Source of the DNA: Tenodera sinensis
Lineage: Eukaryota; Arthropoda; Insecta; Mantodea; Mantidae
Direction: 5' to 3'
NCBI GenBank assembly: GCA_030765045.1
Contig: CM060962.1
Span: forward strand, 161,392,472-161,456,471
Length of the DNA: 64,000 nucleotides
Notes under the pieces: generated by a model
Seen by the model: the letters and a program-made list of their open reading frames with translations, nothing else
The model's database searches: none
What the model was told of the DNA's origin: nothing
Shown here: positions 1 through 12,139 of the stretch, piece by piece
How positions within the stretch are numbered: position 1 is the first letter of the stretch
Layout of the letters: each line of letters begins with the position of its first letter
Translations under genes and position numbers: made by a program

Positions 1-281
1 CCGAATCACAGCGGTATAACTGTTTCATCTAAAATGGAGGAAATGTCATTTATATATGTGCTGGCCTATCACAGCACAACAGCGTCCCTCAGAGGCACAT
101 GAGGGGAAGGTCGGTGGATCTAAAGACCACCTATTTAGTCCTCCCGGCTAGGTCCGATGGACCCGTTGACCAACGATAGGTGTGGTCCCCCTTGCAAAAT
201 GGGGGTTTAAGTCGGGTGATGTAACTGCCACATTGTAAAACTGGTGCCCGTTAAGAAAACAGTTACATGAAAGCCACATAC

Positions 282-3200
282 ATGAATATGAGTCCTAAAG
301 ATAAACATTCCTGGAGTTAAAACTGTCCCCCAATCGGATCTCCGGGTGGGGACATCTTTAGGCAAATTTCATCACAACAATTCCAATACTTTAAGAATTC
401 TACAATGGAATGCAGGAGGCATGTCCCAGCCTAAAAAGCAAGAGCTAATGAAAATATTAAAAGACCAAGATATAGATGTCTTCACAGTACAAGAAGCCAA
501 TATATCACAAGAACAGGAAATATACTTTGAAATGGATCAGTACACTACACATATACTTCCAAAGGCTCGTCAAATAGCAAGTGGTATTCTTACAGGAATT
601 AAAAGAAATATGAAAGCTACTATCCAAATCCAAAAAACAATGGAAGAACAAGATAAATCAGAAATAGTTAAAATTGAAGTATGGAAAAGTAACTACCACT
701 ATAGAATTTACAGTATCTACAATCCTCCAGACAATACACTAGATCTAAATTCTATTCCCATAGAACCCAAAAGTATTTTAATAGGTGATTTTAATGCACA
801 CTCCCCTAGGTGGGGCTACAGAGATATAAATTCAGCAGGAAGAGTCATAGAAGACCTATTAAACTCGTCAACAATGGAATTAATATTTAATCCAAATGAT
901 CCACCCACTTACCTTCATTATAATGATTCGGGTACAAATCCTGATCTTCTGATGGTGTCATCTGACATAATTGATAATACAAAAAGAGAAATAATAGAAG
1001 ACCCAGGTTCAGGCCACAGAATCACCATAAACTCCATAAGAGGTCTAATAAATAAAAGTAACAAACCAAAAATTAAAACTTCTTGGAATTTTAAAAAAGC
1101 AGATTGGTCCAGTTTCCAAAATGAGATAGAAGGGAAGTGTAATATACTGTTAGAATCAGAGTTCAAGTCAACAGATGAAATGAATAAAAAAATTTGTGAA
1201 ATATTATTGACAGCAGCCAAAACACATATCCCCAAAGGAAAGTTAAAGAAATATAGCTACTTTTGGTCTCCATCTTTATCTAAGTTAAAACACGAAAGAA
1301 ATATAGCAAGCGTCAAAGCCGAAAGAACCAAGTGTCCAGAAGATGTACAAAACTGGAGAAGAAAAGCAGCCATTTTTAAGAAAGAATTAATTACAGCAAA
1401 GAGGGCCAGTTTCACAAATTTTGTAGAACATATGGACTATAGGAAAGATGGAAATAAAATATACAAATTCCTTAATAAAACAAAATTATCAAAAAATACA
1501 ACTGAACCATTAAAACATAACAAAAGCTTAACTACAGATAGGGAAATAGCAGAATCCCTTAACAAGTTTTATGCTCAGTCACAAAGAATACCCCAAGTGT
1601 ATAAAAAACAAGATAAGGCTATCCAAAAAACTATCAGAGAAACTAATAAGCCAAAAGGTATACAAAATGATATTTTTATTCAGGATTTTAACGAAACAGA
1701 ACTGGATTTAGCACACTGTGGAGTCATGGGGAACGAAGCTGCAGACTCACTTGCAAAGAAAGCCACAACAATAACACAAAAGTCTAAATTCAATTTCTCA
1801 TATTCCTCAATAAAACGCTTGATCATTAAAAATTTTTGTCATTCATACCTACAAGAAATAGAAACAAATGCCAAAGATAAAAAATGGATTACACTACTTT
1901 CCAATCCAGATATAATCCCCCAGAGACCAAGGAAAACAGCTGTTGCAGCCTTCCGACTATTGACAAATCATGACTGCTTGGCAAGTCATCTCTACAGAAT
2001 AGGTATCTCAGCCTCACCGATATGTGTCCTGTGTAACGATCCAGCAGAAATGAATGAAGAACACTTGAAGACCTGTGAAGCATTAAGATCAGAAGAAACT
2101 ACAGTTCAAAAGTATTGGAAAGCACGAATGCTAATGGCTTCATTGCCAGATGCAAGGCACTAGAAAACAACAACAACAACAATTACAGAACAAAAAATCT
2201 CCAGGACCTGACAAGATCCATCCAGAGTTTATTAAACACCTTGGCAGGAAAGGAAAGGAAATCCTACTTAAACTGTATAACACGTGTTGGAGAATGACTG
2301 TACCTTCCGACTGGAAAAAAGCCATTATCATCCCGATTTTAAAGAAAAACAAACCTTCAAACAATATTAATAGTTTCAGACCAATATCTTTGACCAGTGT
2401 TATTGCAAAAGTGATGGAAAGAATGGTGGCATCTAGACTTAACTGGTTCCTAGAATATTACAACTTAATTAATAGTTCACAGACCGGCTTCAGACAGAAT
2501 CATAGTACAAGTGAAAATGTACTCCTACTAAGCCAAGACATCAAGGAAGCTTTCAATAGAAAGGAGGATACCTTAGCAGTATTCATTGATTTTAAATCAG
2601 CATATGACTCAGTCTGGAGAAACAAATTAATTGAGAAGTTGCAATCAATAGGTGTGAAAAGTAACATGCTTAAATGGATAACTCAGTTTATTTCACAAAG
2701 ATTATGTGCCACAAAATATAATACATACATTTCCAAATATAAACAAACACACCGAGGACTTCCACAGGGTGCTGTTCTGAGCACAACACTCTTTAACATA
2801 TATATAAATGACCTTCCATCAATAATAAAAACTTTAGAAACCAAAATTGCTTTATTTGCTGACGATGTAGTCATTTGGACTTCTGGCTCTCCAAAAAAAC
2901 CTGAATTAATTAAAGACAGAATAGAAACAGCCCTAAACAAAGTACATGAATGGAGCTCCAAAAACCTCATGACTATCAATGTGGAAAAAACAAATTATGA
3001 ATTATTTACACTAAAATACAAACCAGTTAATATTAACATAAATTATAATAGTAAACCACTCAAAGCAGTTGATGATGCCAAATACTTAGGCATCACTTTC
3101 GACAGAAAGCTAAGTTGGAAAAAACATATAACAAACATCTCAGAAAAGGTTGAAAAGAAACTGCAAATCCTGAAAAGGTTAGCTGGTGCTAAATGGGGCT

Positions 3201-4171
3201 GCTCAAGGAGAGTCCTTAACACAACATACAAAATGTATGTTAAACCAAACCTCTTGTACTGTTCTGAAGTTTTAATAACAGCAGCAAATGCTAACATCAA
3301 TAAACTTGAACAAATACAAAATCAGGCTCTTCGCTTAATCACTGGAGCAGTTAAATCCACACCTATTGATGCCATGCTTGCCACAGAAGAATGGCTGCAC
3401 ATATATACTGATGGATCCTCCAAGGAAAACCTTACTGGAGCTGGAGTTACATGTTCACATTTTTCCTTTTATCATTCTGTTGGCAGAGACACAACAAATT
3501 ATGATGGAGAAATAGAGGCTATACACATTGCTCTCCGACAATTATTAAATCTTCCCTTAAATAAATTTAACAAGGCAGTAATTCTTTCAGATTCTAAAGC
3601 TGCAATTCAAGGAATATGTTCAAATACTACAAAGAAGTCAACAAAAATTAGAGAATGCTACAAAATGTTAACACAACTCCTAAAAATTAATAAGACTGTT
3701 CATCTCCAATGGATTCCAGCACACTGTGGAGTCATGGGGAATAAAGCTGCAGACTCACTTGCAAAGAAAGGCACAACAATAAAACAAAAGTCTAAATTCA
3801 ATTTCTCATATTCCTCAATAAAACGCTTGATCATTAAAACATTTTCTCATTCATACATACAAGAAATAGAAACAAATGCCAAAGATAAAAAATGGATTAC
3901 ACTACTTTCCAACCCAGATATAATCCCCCAGAGACCAATGAAAACAGCGGTTGCAGCCTTCCGACTATTGACAAATCACGACTGCTTAGCAAGTCATCTC
4001 TACAGAATAGGTATCTCATCCTCACCGATATGTGTCCTGTGTAACGATCCAGCAGAAATGAACGAAGACCACTTGAAGACCTGTGAAGCATTAAGATCAG
4101 AAGAAACTACAGTTCAAAAGTATTGGAAAGCACGAATGCTAATGGCTTCATTGCCAGATGCAAGGCACTAG
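282..4171 (+). pseudogene. Endonuclease-RT-RNase H polyprotein of copy A1, broken
   Basis: The start equivalent to that of the intact protein is at 282, but a 1-bp insertion near 312 shifts the frame. From 346 a 605-codon frame holds the APE-type endonuclease, with the motifs QWNAGG, VQEA, GDFNAHSPRWG and SGHR. That frame is then diverted by the nested insertion into a second copy of the RNase H C-terminal end and the CCHC motif. After the nested (CAA)n tail, another frame runs 2181-4171 with RT (FIDFKSAYDSVW, GLPQGAVLS, FADD) and RNase H (YTDGS, GEIEA, LSDSKA, NKAAD), joined directly across the 333-bp deletion. The CAA tail is open in all frames, so the two long frames overlap by chance at 2150-2163. 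No functional full-length protein can be made from this copy. Confidence 0.9.
1714..2180 (+). mobile_element. 5'-truncated family A fragment nested inside copy A1
   Basis: The coding text jumps at 1713 from the codons just before the RT domain (…ELDLA) to the RNase H motif HCGVMGNEAAD. It then runs to the family A stop and its (CAA)n tail, after which the interrupted RT sequence (LQNKKSPGPD) resumes. The 5' junction shares the four bases AGCA between target and insert. About 6-7 bases of target are missing or hidden in the tail, and there is no clear target duplication. This is what an insertion by target-primed reverse transcription into an older copy looks like. Confidence 0.9.
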
Positions 4172-4192
4172 AAAACAACAACAACAACAACA

Positions 4193-4827
4193 TTGTGTAG
4201 GTGCAATTCCTAAACTGCAGTTATCGTATAGCCTTATGGGGTTTAAATTTTAAAAGTTTAGTGGCTTTCCAAGCTGAGTTTTGTGAAATTCCTAAGCAAA
4301 TGTTCTCAGAGATTTCTTTGGATTTCAATCTAACTTTTCTCAAATGTAATCAAGCTTTTCCTCTGTAAGAACTCGGCAATTTATTTTTGGTTTATTAGAA
4401 CACATCCCTTTTCCCTAAATCTATTCACAAAACTACAAACTGTTTCCCTGTGAGGCACACAAACAGCAGGGTAACTATAAAGTTCTGTTTTACTTCTCTT
4501 CTAGAGTTTGTTGTCAAAAAGAAATTGCATATGAAGACACTGTGTGTTAAAGTATATAGACTTTTTGACATGGCAATAGCACAACACAGTACAACACTAA
4601 CACGTGGTCTCAAAAAATAACCTTTGTACAAAGACCTTGCATCAACTGCCAACATATGGAGTGAAGGGAAGTGGAGGGGGAACAGACCCTGTTAGAAACA
4701 GTGCAGTACAGGGCAAGCAATTCTCCATAATATGGCCATAGTACAAAGGCTCTGAATTATTTTGTTTATGTACTGTTTTTATTAAATATTTTTTCACTGT
4801 CAACAATGCTTAAAATCTTTTACTTAC
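4193..4827. other. Intronic sequence, no feature recognised
   Basis: AT-rich DNA between the tail of copy A1 and the listerin exon. No conserved coding, repeat or RNA signature was seen. It is part of the listerin intron that follows the exon at 4828-5170. Confidence 0.5.
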
Positions 4828-5170
4828 TTCACAAAAAGGGCATCCTTTATAATACTTGCAATTTTGCAGGAAATGTTTGTAAAAGTTTCACTCTCACTGC
4901 CATGATATTGTGCTAGGACAGTAAATGCAGTCTGCCATGCTTTGGTTAACTTTTCATCTTCCTTTTGACAATTCACTCTGAATGCAGAAATGATTAATTC
5001 TTCAAGTGCAGAACTGGTCCCCAGAAATGCATTCAAATTTTCATCCACAAACAATTCTAACAGAAGGTATGTCACCAAATCTATACAAGCTGGTGTGGCT
5101 TGAGCTGAGTTTAAAGCAGTGCTGAGTTCCGAAAGAACTTCAGAAAGAAGTTCAGCATTTATAACCATTT
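4828..5170 (-). CDS. LTN1: Listerin (E3 ubiquitin ligase) exon, third of three in the window
   Basis: This is an internal exon of 343 nt read on the minus strand. The acceptor is a pyrimidine-rich stretch ending in TTACAG just above 5170. The donor is GTAAGT just below 4828. It accepts the one base left over from the exon at 11618-11819 (phase 1) to make a Glu codon, then encodes MVINAELLSEVLSELS… and ends in phase 2 after FV. The helical, leucine-rich text with an ELF..N-like segment and a …AWQTAFTVLAQ end aligns in order with the listerin region that follows the previous exon's match. Listerin is the RING E3 ligase that marks stalled nascent chains on 60S subunits together with NEMF. This part belongs to its long HEAT-like solenoid, not to the catalytic RING. 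The assignment comes from recalled family sequence, not a search. Confidence 0.82.
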
Positions 5171-5504
5171 CTGTAATGGAAAGAAAAAAATAAATAGGAC
5201 AACAAAGACAAGTAAAAAGATAAATGCTGTAAACATAAGTTTCATAGAATTAAACAATGTTTCTCAAGATTCTAAAAAGGTCTTTTTGTTTTTCTGTTGT
5301 AAATGAATGATTTAACAGAACTGTCTAAAAGCCTGGAGAGTTAATTACTGGATGTGATAGTAAATGGAATAAATTATAAAGAAAAGAAAATCATAAATGA
5401 GCTGTACAAAAACAAGGCTTAAAATGTACACAAAACAGTATGAATGTCGTTTCTTCAAAGAAATACATTTGAAATTAACACTCAAGTAAAAACACAACAC
5501 AAAA

Positions 5505-5564
5505 TTATAGTAGTAAAAGTAGTAAATATTAATTTTATAGTAGTAAAAGTAGTAAATATTAATC
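5505..5564. repeat. Two tandem copies of a 30-bp AT-rich unit
   Basis: The stretch with TATAGTAGTAAAAGTAGTAA is repeated after exactly 30 bases. It lies in the 6.4-kb listerin intron. The rest of 5171-5754 shows nothing recognisable. Confidence 0.85.
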
Positions 5565-5754
5565 TTTTAAGAAACTTATACAAAAATCTAAACTGGCAGA
5601 AACATATCAGTAAGGTGCATAAAGAAATAAACATGGGAATTTATTTATAATGGCACGTTTAACATGTTAAGCATATTTAATTAGTTTTCATTTAAAATAT
5701 GAAATAATTTTATGGGGAAATAAGTGCAAGAAAAATATTCACATATGGCCATAC

Positions 5755-6428
5755 TACAAAAAAATTTGATGTGCTGCAAACTATCCTTACAAACGCTTAT
5801 TCCTCTATCTACTTCATGTTAATTGAGATAAACATTTGCAAAAGTTCTTTTATTGCTAATTTCCTTTAGGTGCATGAGGAATATGATAATACAGTAGGCT
5901 TTAAACATTAGTCAAATCTTTTAAGCACAGCTGGTTGCTATATGATGGCTTTGAAATTCTGTTCCCCTTGTGTGGCCAAGAGATAAAAAAAAATGAATGA
6001 CTTTCCATTTGAGAAAAGTGTAAATATTGGAAAATGCAGAAAAATAATGAAGTTTATTTCAGAAATCATTCACTTCACAAAAAAGTATGACAGATTGTAT
6101 GTTTTAATGAGATTTACATTTTTTTTTGTGTAACAAGATTGTCAGTATCTTAAGTTTACCAGTTATACAAAAGTTATCCAGAATGAAGAGGACTTTTGGG
6201 GACATTCCCAGAAAATTCAAAATATAGATTTCATTTCTCATGAGAATATCATCATATATTTTAATTAAAATAATTTTGAGCTACTTTTGATAAATCAAAA
6301 TTTTCAAAAAATGTTCACTGTAAAGGGGTGGCAGGATTTCCAAAATCTTAATGTTACGTCCTTAGAAGCTGCTTAACTTAAATATTAAATTTGGTATCTA
6401 ACCGACTTTCCATTTTTCAGTTACGCTA
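5755..6428 (+). repeat. Repeat R, old copy R3
   Basis: It aligns in the same order and orientation with 49603-50468. It starts near the TGATGTGCTGC motif, has a shared block at GTAGGCTTTAAACATTAGTC, and ends near a TTTTTCAGTTACGCTA block. Divergence is high, so the copy is old. No coding capacity was seen. Its right end is broken by the LINE insertion at 6441. The class is unknown. Confidence 0.65.
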
Positions 6429-6440
6429 CATACCCATGCA

Positions 6441-6631
6441 AAACATTTAAACAGAATTGGGATATATTCTTCACCACTGTCCTCTATGTGATCTGCAAGA
6501 GCAAATGGATCGAGACCACCTTCAAATATGCCCGGCCACTTCTAGTACCCTATCCATCAGTGAAAAATATTGGAGAGCAAGAGGATTAATGACTTCATTG
6601 TCAGAAATCCAGCATTAGCTAACAACAACAT
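6441..6631 (+). mobile_element. Family B LINE 3' fragment (B1), 5' truncated
   Basis: It encodes the last ~60 codons of the family B protein, including the cysteine-rich CPLCDLQEEM-like segment (here with small changes), the ending TSLSEIQH-stop and a short (AAC)n tail. It is flanked by a perfect 12-bp duplication CATACCCATGCA at 6429-6440 and 6632-6643, which proves a separate insertion event. Confidence 0.92.
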
Positions 6632-6643
6632 CATACCCATGCA

Positions 6644-7849
6644 CCCTTTTTCGTTTTTCAGTTATACTACACACACCCACATCCTTATCCCCACAATAAA
6701 GCTTTAAACTGATATTTTGTTTCATTATGAAACACATATTAATGTGGTCTCTGAGAAAGAAGCTACTTCATTACTTGACTGTAATGAACTGAAGACTTAA
6801 GTAAGTGATTACAAAGATAAGATAAGAAGACACAAGGAATAGTGGATGTTCCTTATCTTCCATAAATATAGTTGTAGGACCACCTTACTTTGCTCAAACT
6901 TCCTTATGAGCTTACACTCATCTGCTAAGAAATCCAATATCCTCAGTTTTTACTATGAACACTTTAAAAATGTTGAATATGATTGTATTTTATATTCTAA
7001 CATACTGAAACTAATGTTAACTTATTGCAATTTAAATAAACATGCTTGTAATCTATTATAAGAAAATTAAAATAAGAGAAATGTGGTATGTGATAGGAAC
7101 TTTCTGGCAATGGATACTACAAATACTCTCAAAAACGATCAAACATCTGAGGCAGGAATTTCATTGCAGACTAGAGTTATTGAAGTTATACACTTGTTAC
7201 TTATTAATGAATCTATTTTTGTGAAGAAACTTATGTCTGGAAAAATAACCAAGAAATTCTCTAACATAATATACATAACCATGGAATATAGAGGTTACAT
7301 CTCCCTGATCAATATCTAATCCATCTAAACCTTCACATGCTTTTCCATAGGAAAACTAAAATGGATGTTGCAAATGTGTATCTATATATGTCCATTCAGT
7401 TTATACTAAGTGATTGAAAACTCTACATAATTGGAAAATAGTATTTTTCACTAATGTTGATTAACCATATGTGATGCAACAAAACAAAAAACAGTTTTAA
7501 ATTCAGTATAACAAAATTAGTAAAGGCCAGCACTTTGAATTTTACTGCAGAAAAAAGGGTTCTTCTTGGATGCTAGTATTCTGATGTAGGAAAAAAAGTG
7601 ATTCTTTTATCCATGATGCAGTATTCACAGTACATTTTTACCTAGGAATGCTTTCAAATTAATTAGTGGTTAGTTATGTATGACATTTGGAAACAGCATT
7701 AAAATATTTAATCATTGTAACCTGTGATGGAAAAAAAGAAAGGAGAATTGCAAACTTTCAAGCATGTGCATTAAATGACATGAGCAAAATAAAATATGCA
7801 TTATAGAATATTTTGAAAGTGGCCAAAGCTACAAAACGTTTTTAAACAA
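6644..7849. other. Intronic AT-rich sequence, nothing recognised
   Basis: Small open frames at 6846-7319 have no composition or motif that supports coding. The stretch lies in the listerin intron between the exons at 11618 and 5170. Confidence 0.5.
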
Positions 7850-8065
7850 ATTGTGTACTTTAATAGCTGTACATTTTTTCCAAACTGATCTCAGTTCTAC
7901 ACAATTTAATCAGAATGAAGAGATCACAGGATATTCACAGAAAATTCATGATATACATTTAATTTGCCAAACACATTTTAATACAAATCATTTTAGGCAT
8001 TTTTGAGACACTGTAAGCTAACAAATCTTTTTCCATGTAAATGGTAGTTTGGGGGTATGCTTACA
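7850..8065 (+). repeat. Repeat R, degraded partial copy R4
   Basis: The sequence around ACAGAAAATTCATGATATAC and TTTTTCCATGTAAATGGTAG lines up in order with the corresponding blocks of repeat R at 49603-50468. Identity is low and the ends are unclear. Confidence 0.45.
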
Positions 8066-8178
8066 CAGTGTCCGACTCACTCATAAAATGGTATATATCA
8101 CTTTGCTTTTAGTTGTGTTGTTTACATACATAATGATGGGCAGATACATGCACTGAGATCTTTTTTATAGATATACTC

Positions 8179-8205
8179 TTTTTTTTTTTTTTTTTTTTTT
8201 TTTTT
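8179..8205. repeat. Poly-T run of about 27
   Basis: A homopolymer T tract. It may be the antisense tail of an old retroposon, but no body was recognised beside it. Confidence 0.9.
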
Positions 8206-9339
8206 GTGTATCAGTAAACCTCAAAATAAACTGTGTTCATAAAGTCCTGGTGCAATCTCAAACCTATAATTGTTCAAAACTGCAACATCTCTTTCCAGAC
8301 ACACACATATCTTAATTCCTACATACTACAAACATTAAAGATAAGAATGCCAACATAATACACATAATATATATACCAGGTGAGTCTTCTCATCTTGCAG
8401 ATTGGTAGCTAGGCAACCTTGCATTTTACAGATAATGTAAAATGCAGCTGCTGACATTGCATTCACCAACCTGCTGATTAGGGCTATACTGGTGCTCTCT
8501 GTTAACGTGCTTGAGTAACGCCATAGTTAACATGCTGGAAAGTCCTGGCGAAGGTTGGAATGAACTTCTGACCTTTGCCTATCACGCTTGCAAATAAATA
8601 ATGGTTTTATTCATTTCTGTTTATGTTTTGAGAAAGTTTTGCAAATCATCTGTTCTTTCCGAATGCACTAGAAAGTGGATTTGCCCACAAATATGAAGTT
8701 CTAGCTGTTATCAAGTTTGTATCTACGTACTGTATTTCGTACACTCTTAGAACAACTTATTGGCTTTTTCTTTTGTATGAAAGAGTAGCTTTAAATAATA
8801 AAATATTATGCAATTATGCCTTATGTTTGAAAGTTACAATCACAATGCTGTTATGCATTTATTTGTGATTATAATTTACGATTTATCCATTAAAGCATAT
8901 TCTAACAAGCAAAATTTGTGTTTTCTTGAAAGTCACATAATTAAACTAATTAAGTGAAATGATACTTCCGCGCCAAAGTATCAGTTCTCGTTAAATTTAC
9001 TAAACGTAAGAAGTACCTTCAAGTGGCAGTATTTGAATCTGGAACCCTCAGCAATGAAGGCCAATGCGCACACTATTGTGCTACAAGAGCAAGTCACTTC
9101 ACGCACAGCGATGCAAAATAGTCATTTCAGCCAAAATTGATACGATGCAATGCAGTGGATAGTGTTTACGGCATAGTCTGTAAAACATCGGGGCTTCATA
9201 ACTTCTCAATCTACAGGATTTATATTTGCAGGGTCGTCATATTACATGGTAACCCTCTTGCGACCTTTCTATTCTCTGCTCTTCGCTTGCCATCTAGTGG
9301 GACGTGGACGTAAGACCACTGCTCCTGCTTGAAGGTGCA
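8206..9339. other. Intronic sequence with one short hairpin
   Basis: The only structure seen is a perfect 10-bp inverted repeat, GCATTTTACA against TGTAAAATGC, at 8421-8445 with a 5-base loop. No gene or repeat family was recognised. Confidence 0.45.
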
Positions 9340-10400
9340 TTGGTGCCATGTCTCGCTGTTACTGGTGCATCAGGTCCACTAAGGCAGGTGCCTCTGTCAC
9401 TACAGTAAACATAGTGCGTCACTTATCTGTGGAAGAACAGTGTTTATTTGCAAAGTGTACTTTAAACTATTTGTTCGCTGTGTGCACAGAGAGTTTGTTG
9501 AAAAGTTTTCCAAATTCTGTACCACCTGCAAGAAAAATTGTACACACGATCATGAATAAATTTGAAGCTTTGGGTTCTGTGTTAGATAAATATTTTAGAT
9601 GATCAGCTTCACAGAAAATGAACTAGATGAAATCAGAGTAAGTTTGGAACAATCAGCTGAAAATTCACTAACAAATTAGCTCAAATAGATGTATCTCCGT
9701 CTTCTAGGAGAAATCCTATATTTCTGTTAAAACAAAATCTATTACTACACACAAGTGCAAGCATTGAAAGAAAATGATTCTTGTAAGCGAATGAATTTCT
9801 GTAGTTGATTTTTCGTATCTGTAGAAAGTGATTTCATGGATCCAAGGTTTTGGTTTTCTCCAATAAATCTTGGTTTCACCTAAATGGATGCATGAACACA
9901 CACAACGAACGATATTGGGCTTCAGAAAAACCTCTGTGATTGCATGAAATAACTCACTATGAGCTGAAAATTGGTGTATGGTGTGCGATAAGTGCTAGCA
10001 AAATAATAGGACCAATTTTCTTTAAAGAACAATTAATGTAGGGTGATACCGTAGACTAATTCTAGGACTACTTTTTGATCACTTGACAGAAGAAAAATCG
10101 TATGGTTGGTTCCAACAAGATTCTGCAACAGCATATACGGCCACTGAGTCATTAAACAAAATAAGAGGTGTTATATGACTCCTACATTTCCCTGACCTAA
10201 CTACTTCCCACTTTTATTTGAGATTCTTTAAAAGACAGAGTTTATCTTGTACATACAGGAACTTGGTGATAAGCTGCTGAGCTTAGGCAAGTGAACAAGA
10301 ACATTTTTACTGAACTGCCTGTTTGAGAGCAGATCTACATTTCCAGCATCTACTGCTGGAAAGGAGTACTGCAAGGTAAGGATTTCAATGTGCTTTTGTC
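9340..10400 (+). pseudogene. Mariner/Tc1-like transposase remnant (T3)
   Basis: The first 84 codons (9348-9602) resemble the N-terminal helix-turn-helix part of an IS630-Tc1-mariner transposase of the type common in insects. Farther on, weak matches to the catalytic region remain, including a QQDSATAYTA-like text near 10115 and a PDLTSSHFYLRFF-like text near 10195. Many stops and frameshifts separate them. It belongs with the copies near 19300, 34500 and 46200. Terminal repeats were not found here. Confidence 0.6.
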
Positions 10401-11617
10401 AGCATCATTTTCCTGGCAACTTCCAGTTCTCTCGTGCAATGGAGAGAGCGCAAAGATGGGTTCCCATATATTATAAACAAACAAAAACACACCCAGATAA
10501 TATAAAAGCTTCCATTAATAATGACATAAAAAGGTAATGTGCAATATTACACAATTATCCTTCTGAAACTATTAAGAAATTAAAAAAAAAATGAGGTTTC
10601 AAGGAAGTATTGTACTAGTTACAATAGTACTTTACTTCACAGAAGGGTAAACACTCAACAGACACAAAGTATGAGAAGCATTGTGTAGTGACAACTTGTA
10701 TTAATTGACGACACACTATTTAGTAAATTATTGATTATTATCAATTTTGAGTCAATAGTTACACTAGTATATTACCTACTTAGTGTTTTTTGAGGAACAT
10801 GCTTTGCAAGCATGCTGCATTCATCAACTTTATTTGTACTCAGGAAATCAGTTTGGTTAAAGCAACGAAAACAAAAGGAAAAGAAATAAAAGAAGATATC
10901 TAACAATTCCAGAAATGTAATTGTCTTCACTTTAAAAACTGCTAGCAGTCAAATGCATGAAGAAAATTCTCACTTTTAACATGCAGAAAGAACAAATAAT
11001 ATTACAGCTGTGTGTTGCAGCATTTTTCTAGATTTTTCACTTTATTAGACTTACAATTATTTTTCTGATAAATTTTCACACCAAATGTTCAATGTCTACA
11101 GTGTGGTGTTGATGTGCATTTAATAGAGCAGTTTTCTTATATATAATACCTGATACTGTCATTAACATACCATGTAAACTGAAGGAGAAAACAATTATAA
11201 AGTAGTAAACAGTGAAAACGCTGATAATTCCTAACTCCCATTTTTTTCCTCCATCAGATCACTGTAAATTCAGCTATCGTACCGAAACATTTAATCTGTT
11301 AGTGCATTTAATATAATTCTGTAAACACCACACATGAAATAGATATACAACTGATACAATTTTCAAACAATTATAAAATTAATAAAACAAGAAGTTCTGA
11401 AAACTGACCAAACACATAAATTGTAACTTCCTTTCTTCTTTTTGCATATTAAACTGTAGAGTTTTCTTTCTTAATTTGGCTGCTAGGATTTTTTACGGTG
11501 GTGATGCATATTTTCTGGAATGACTGCATGAAAGAAAGGATGGTAAAAATAATGATTCTGAGAGGTCAGAAAGGATCATAATATCTAGCTCATGCAACTA
11601 GTGATTAAGAAACTTAC
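10401..11617. other. Intronic sequence, nothing recognised
   Basis: AT-rich DNA just downstream (on the gene strand) of the listerin exon at 11618-11819. No repeats, RNA genes or coding similarity were seen. Confidence 0.5.
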
Positions 11618-11819
11618 CATCATTCATTGTAGCCTTGAGGCATCTCTTTAGAATGTCTTTTGCTGCCATTTCATTTTTGCTGTTTGCACACACATTTTTC
11701 ACCAAACACTTCAAAATTTTACAGAAGTCTGTACTATTCAACCATCTGCTTACAGTGGTATCTGTGCAATTTGCTAGGCCTGCCTTCACACACCACAGCA
11801 ACACGGATCCATTTTGTAC
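11618..11819 (-). CDS. LTN1: Listerin (E3 ubiquitin ligase) exon, second of three in the window
   Basis: This is an internal exon of 202 nt on the minus strand. The acceptor TTTGGTAG lies directly above 11819 and the donor GTAAGTT directly below 11618. Phase 0 in fits the phase 0 end of the exon at 44423-45130, and phase 1 out fits the exon at 4828-5170. The text VQNGSVLLWCVKAGLANCTD…WLNSTDFCKILKCLVKNVC…ILKRCLKATMND matches, in spacing and hydrophobic pattern, the listerin segment that holds a conserved W-L dipeptide and a leucine/cysteine-rich helix. The upstream intron is 32.6 kb and the downstream intron 6.4 kb. The assignment rests on recalled family sequence plus splice phase agreement. 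Confidence 0.83.
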
Positions 11820-11924
11820 CTACCAAACAAGTGTATTAAATTGAGGCACCTTGCTTAAAGATTAATATCACCTTTCAATTTATTAATGCATAGAACAACA
11901 TTTTATTTGTTAATGATGCTGGTC

Positions 11925-12118
11925 AACTGCCAGGAATCATATCAGCATCAGCGGTGTACCAGAATTTCATCCCGCAGTTCTTTCACATGACAGTAAATCT
12001 ACTGACATGGTGCTGTCACTTTCAAGCACACTTAAAAACCATTGGTCTGGACCAGGTTTGAACCCGTAACCTTGTAACCAGTAGGTCAGCACCTAACCAA
12101 CTGAGCCACCCACACGAT
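11925..12118 (-). mobile_element. tRNA-derived SINE, family V
   Basis: The minus strand reads a tRNA-like head, GGTGGCTCAGTTGGTTAG followed by a B-box GGTTCAAACC, then a body of about 120 bp ending in an A-rich tail near 11925. This gives the 5'-to-3' order of a tRNA SINE. Target duplications were not resolved. Confidence 0.65.
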
Positions 12119-12139
12119 TACTGATACATAATTCTATTT

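Larger units (their letters stand above)
1..4192 (+). mobile_element. Family A non-LTR retrotransposon, copy A1 (rearranged, 5' end outside window)
   Basis: The first 345 bases match the 5' leader of the intact copy at 57758-61908, so this copy is near full length but its start is cut by the window. It ends at the stop codon followed by AAA and an (AAC)n run to about 4192. It carries a nested fragment of its own family at 1714-2180 and an in-frame loss of 333 bp (111 codons) at the junction near 3375, which removes the linker between RT and RNase H. A 1-bp insertion near 312 breaks the frame just after the start codon. Which side of the insertion has a target duplication cannot be seen because the left end is missing. 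Confidence 0.93.

Noticed and set aside
918..1235. Minus-strand frames opposite the LINE coding regions (also 2683-3300, 28073-28582, 60065-60682 and similar)
   Set aside because: Shadows of the plus-strand RT/RNase H frames; they recur only because the LINE copies are repeated.
346..4171. A two-ORF element with a programmed frameshift at 2150-2163
   Set aside because: The overlap is produced by a nested LINE fragment and its CAA tail; the intact copy A3 has a single frame.
8421..8445. A transcription terminator hairpin
   Set aside because: AT-rich hairpin without a T run in a eukaryotic intron; chance is the simplest explanation.
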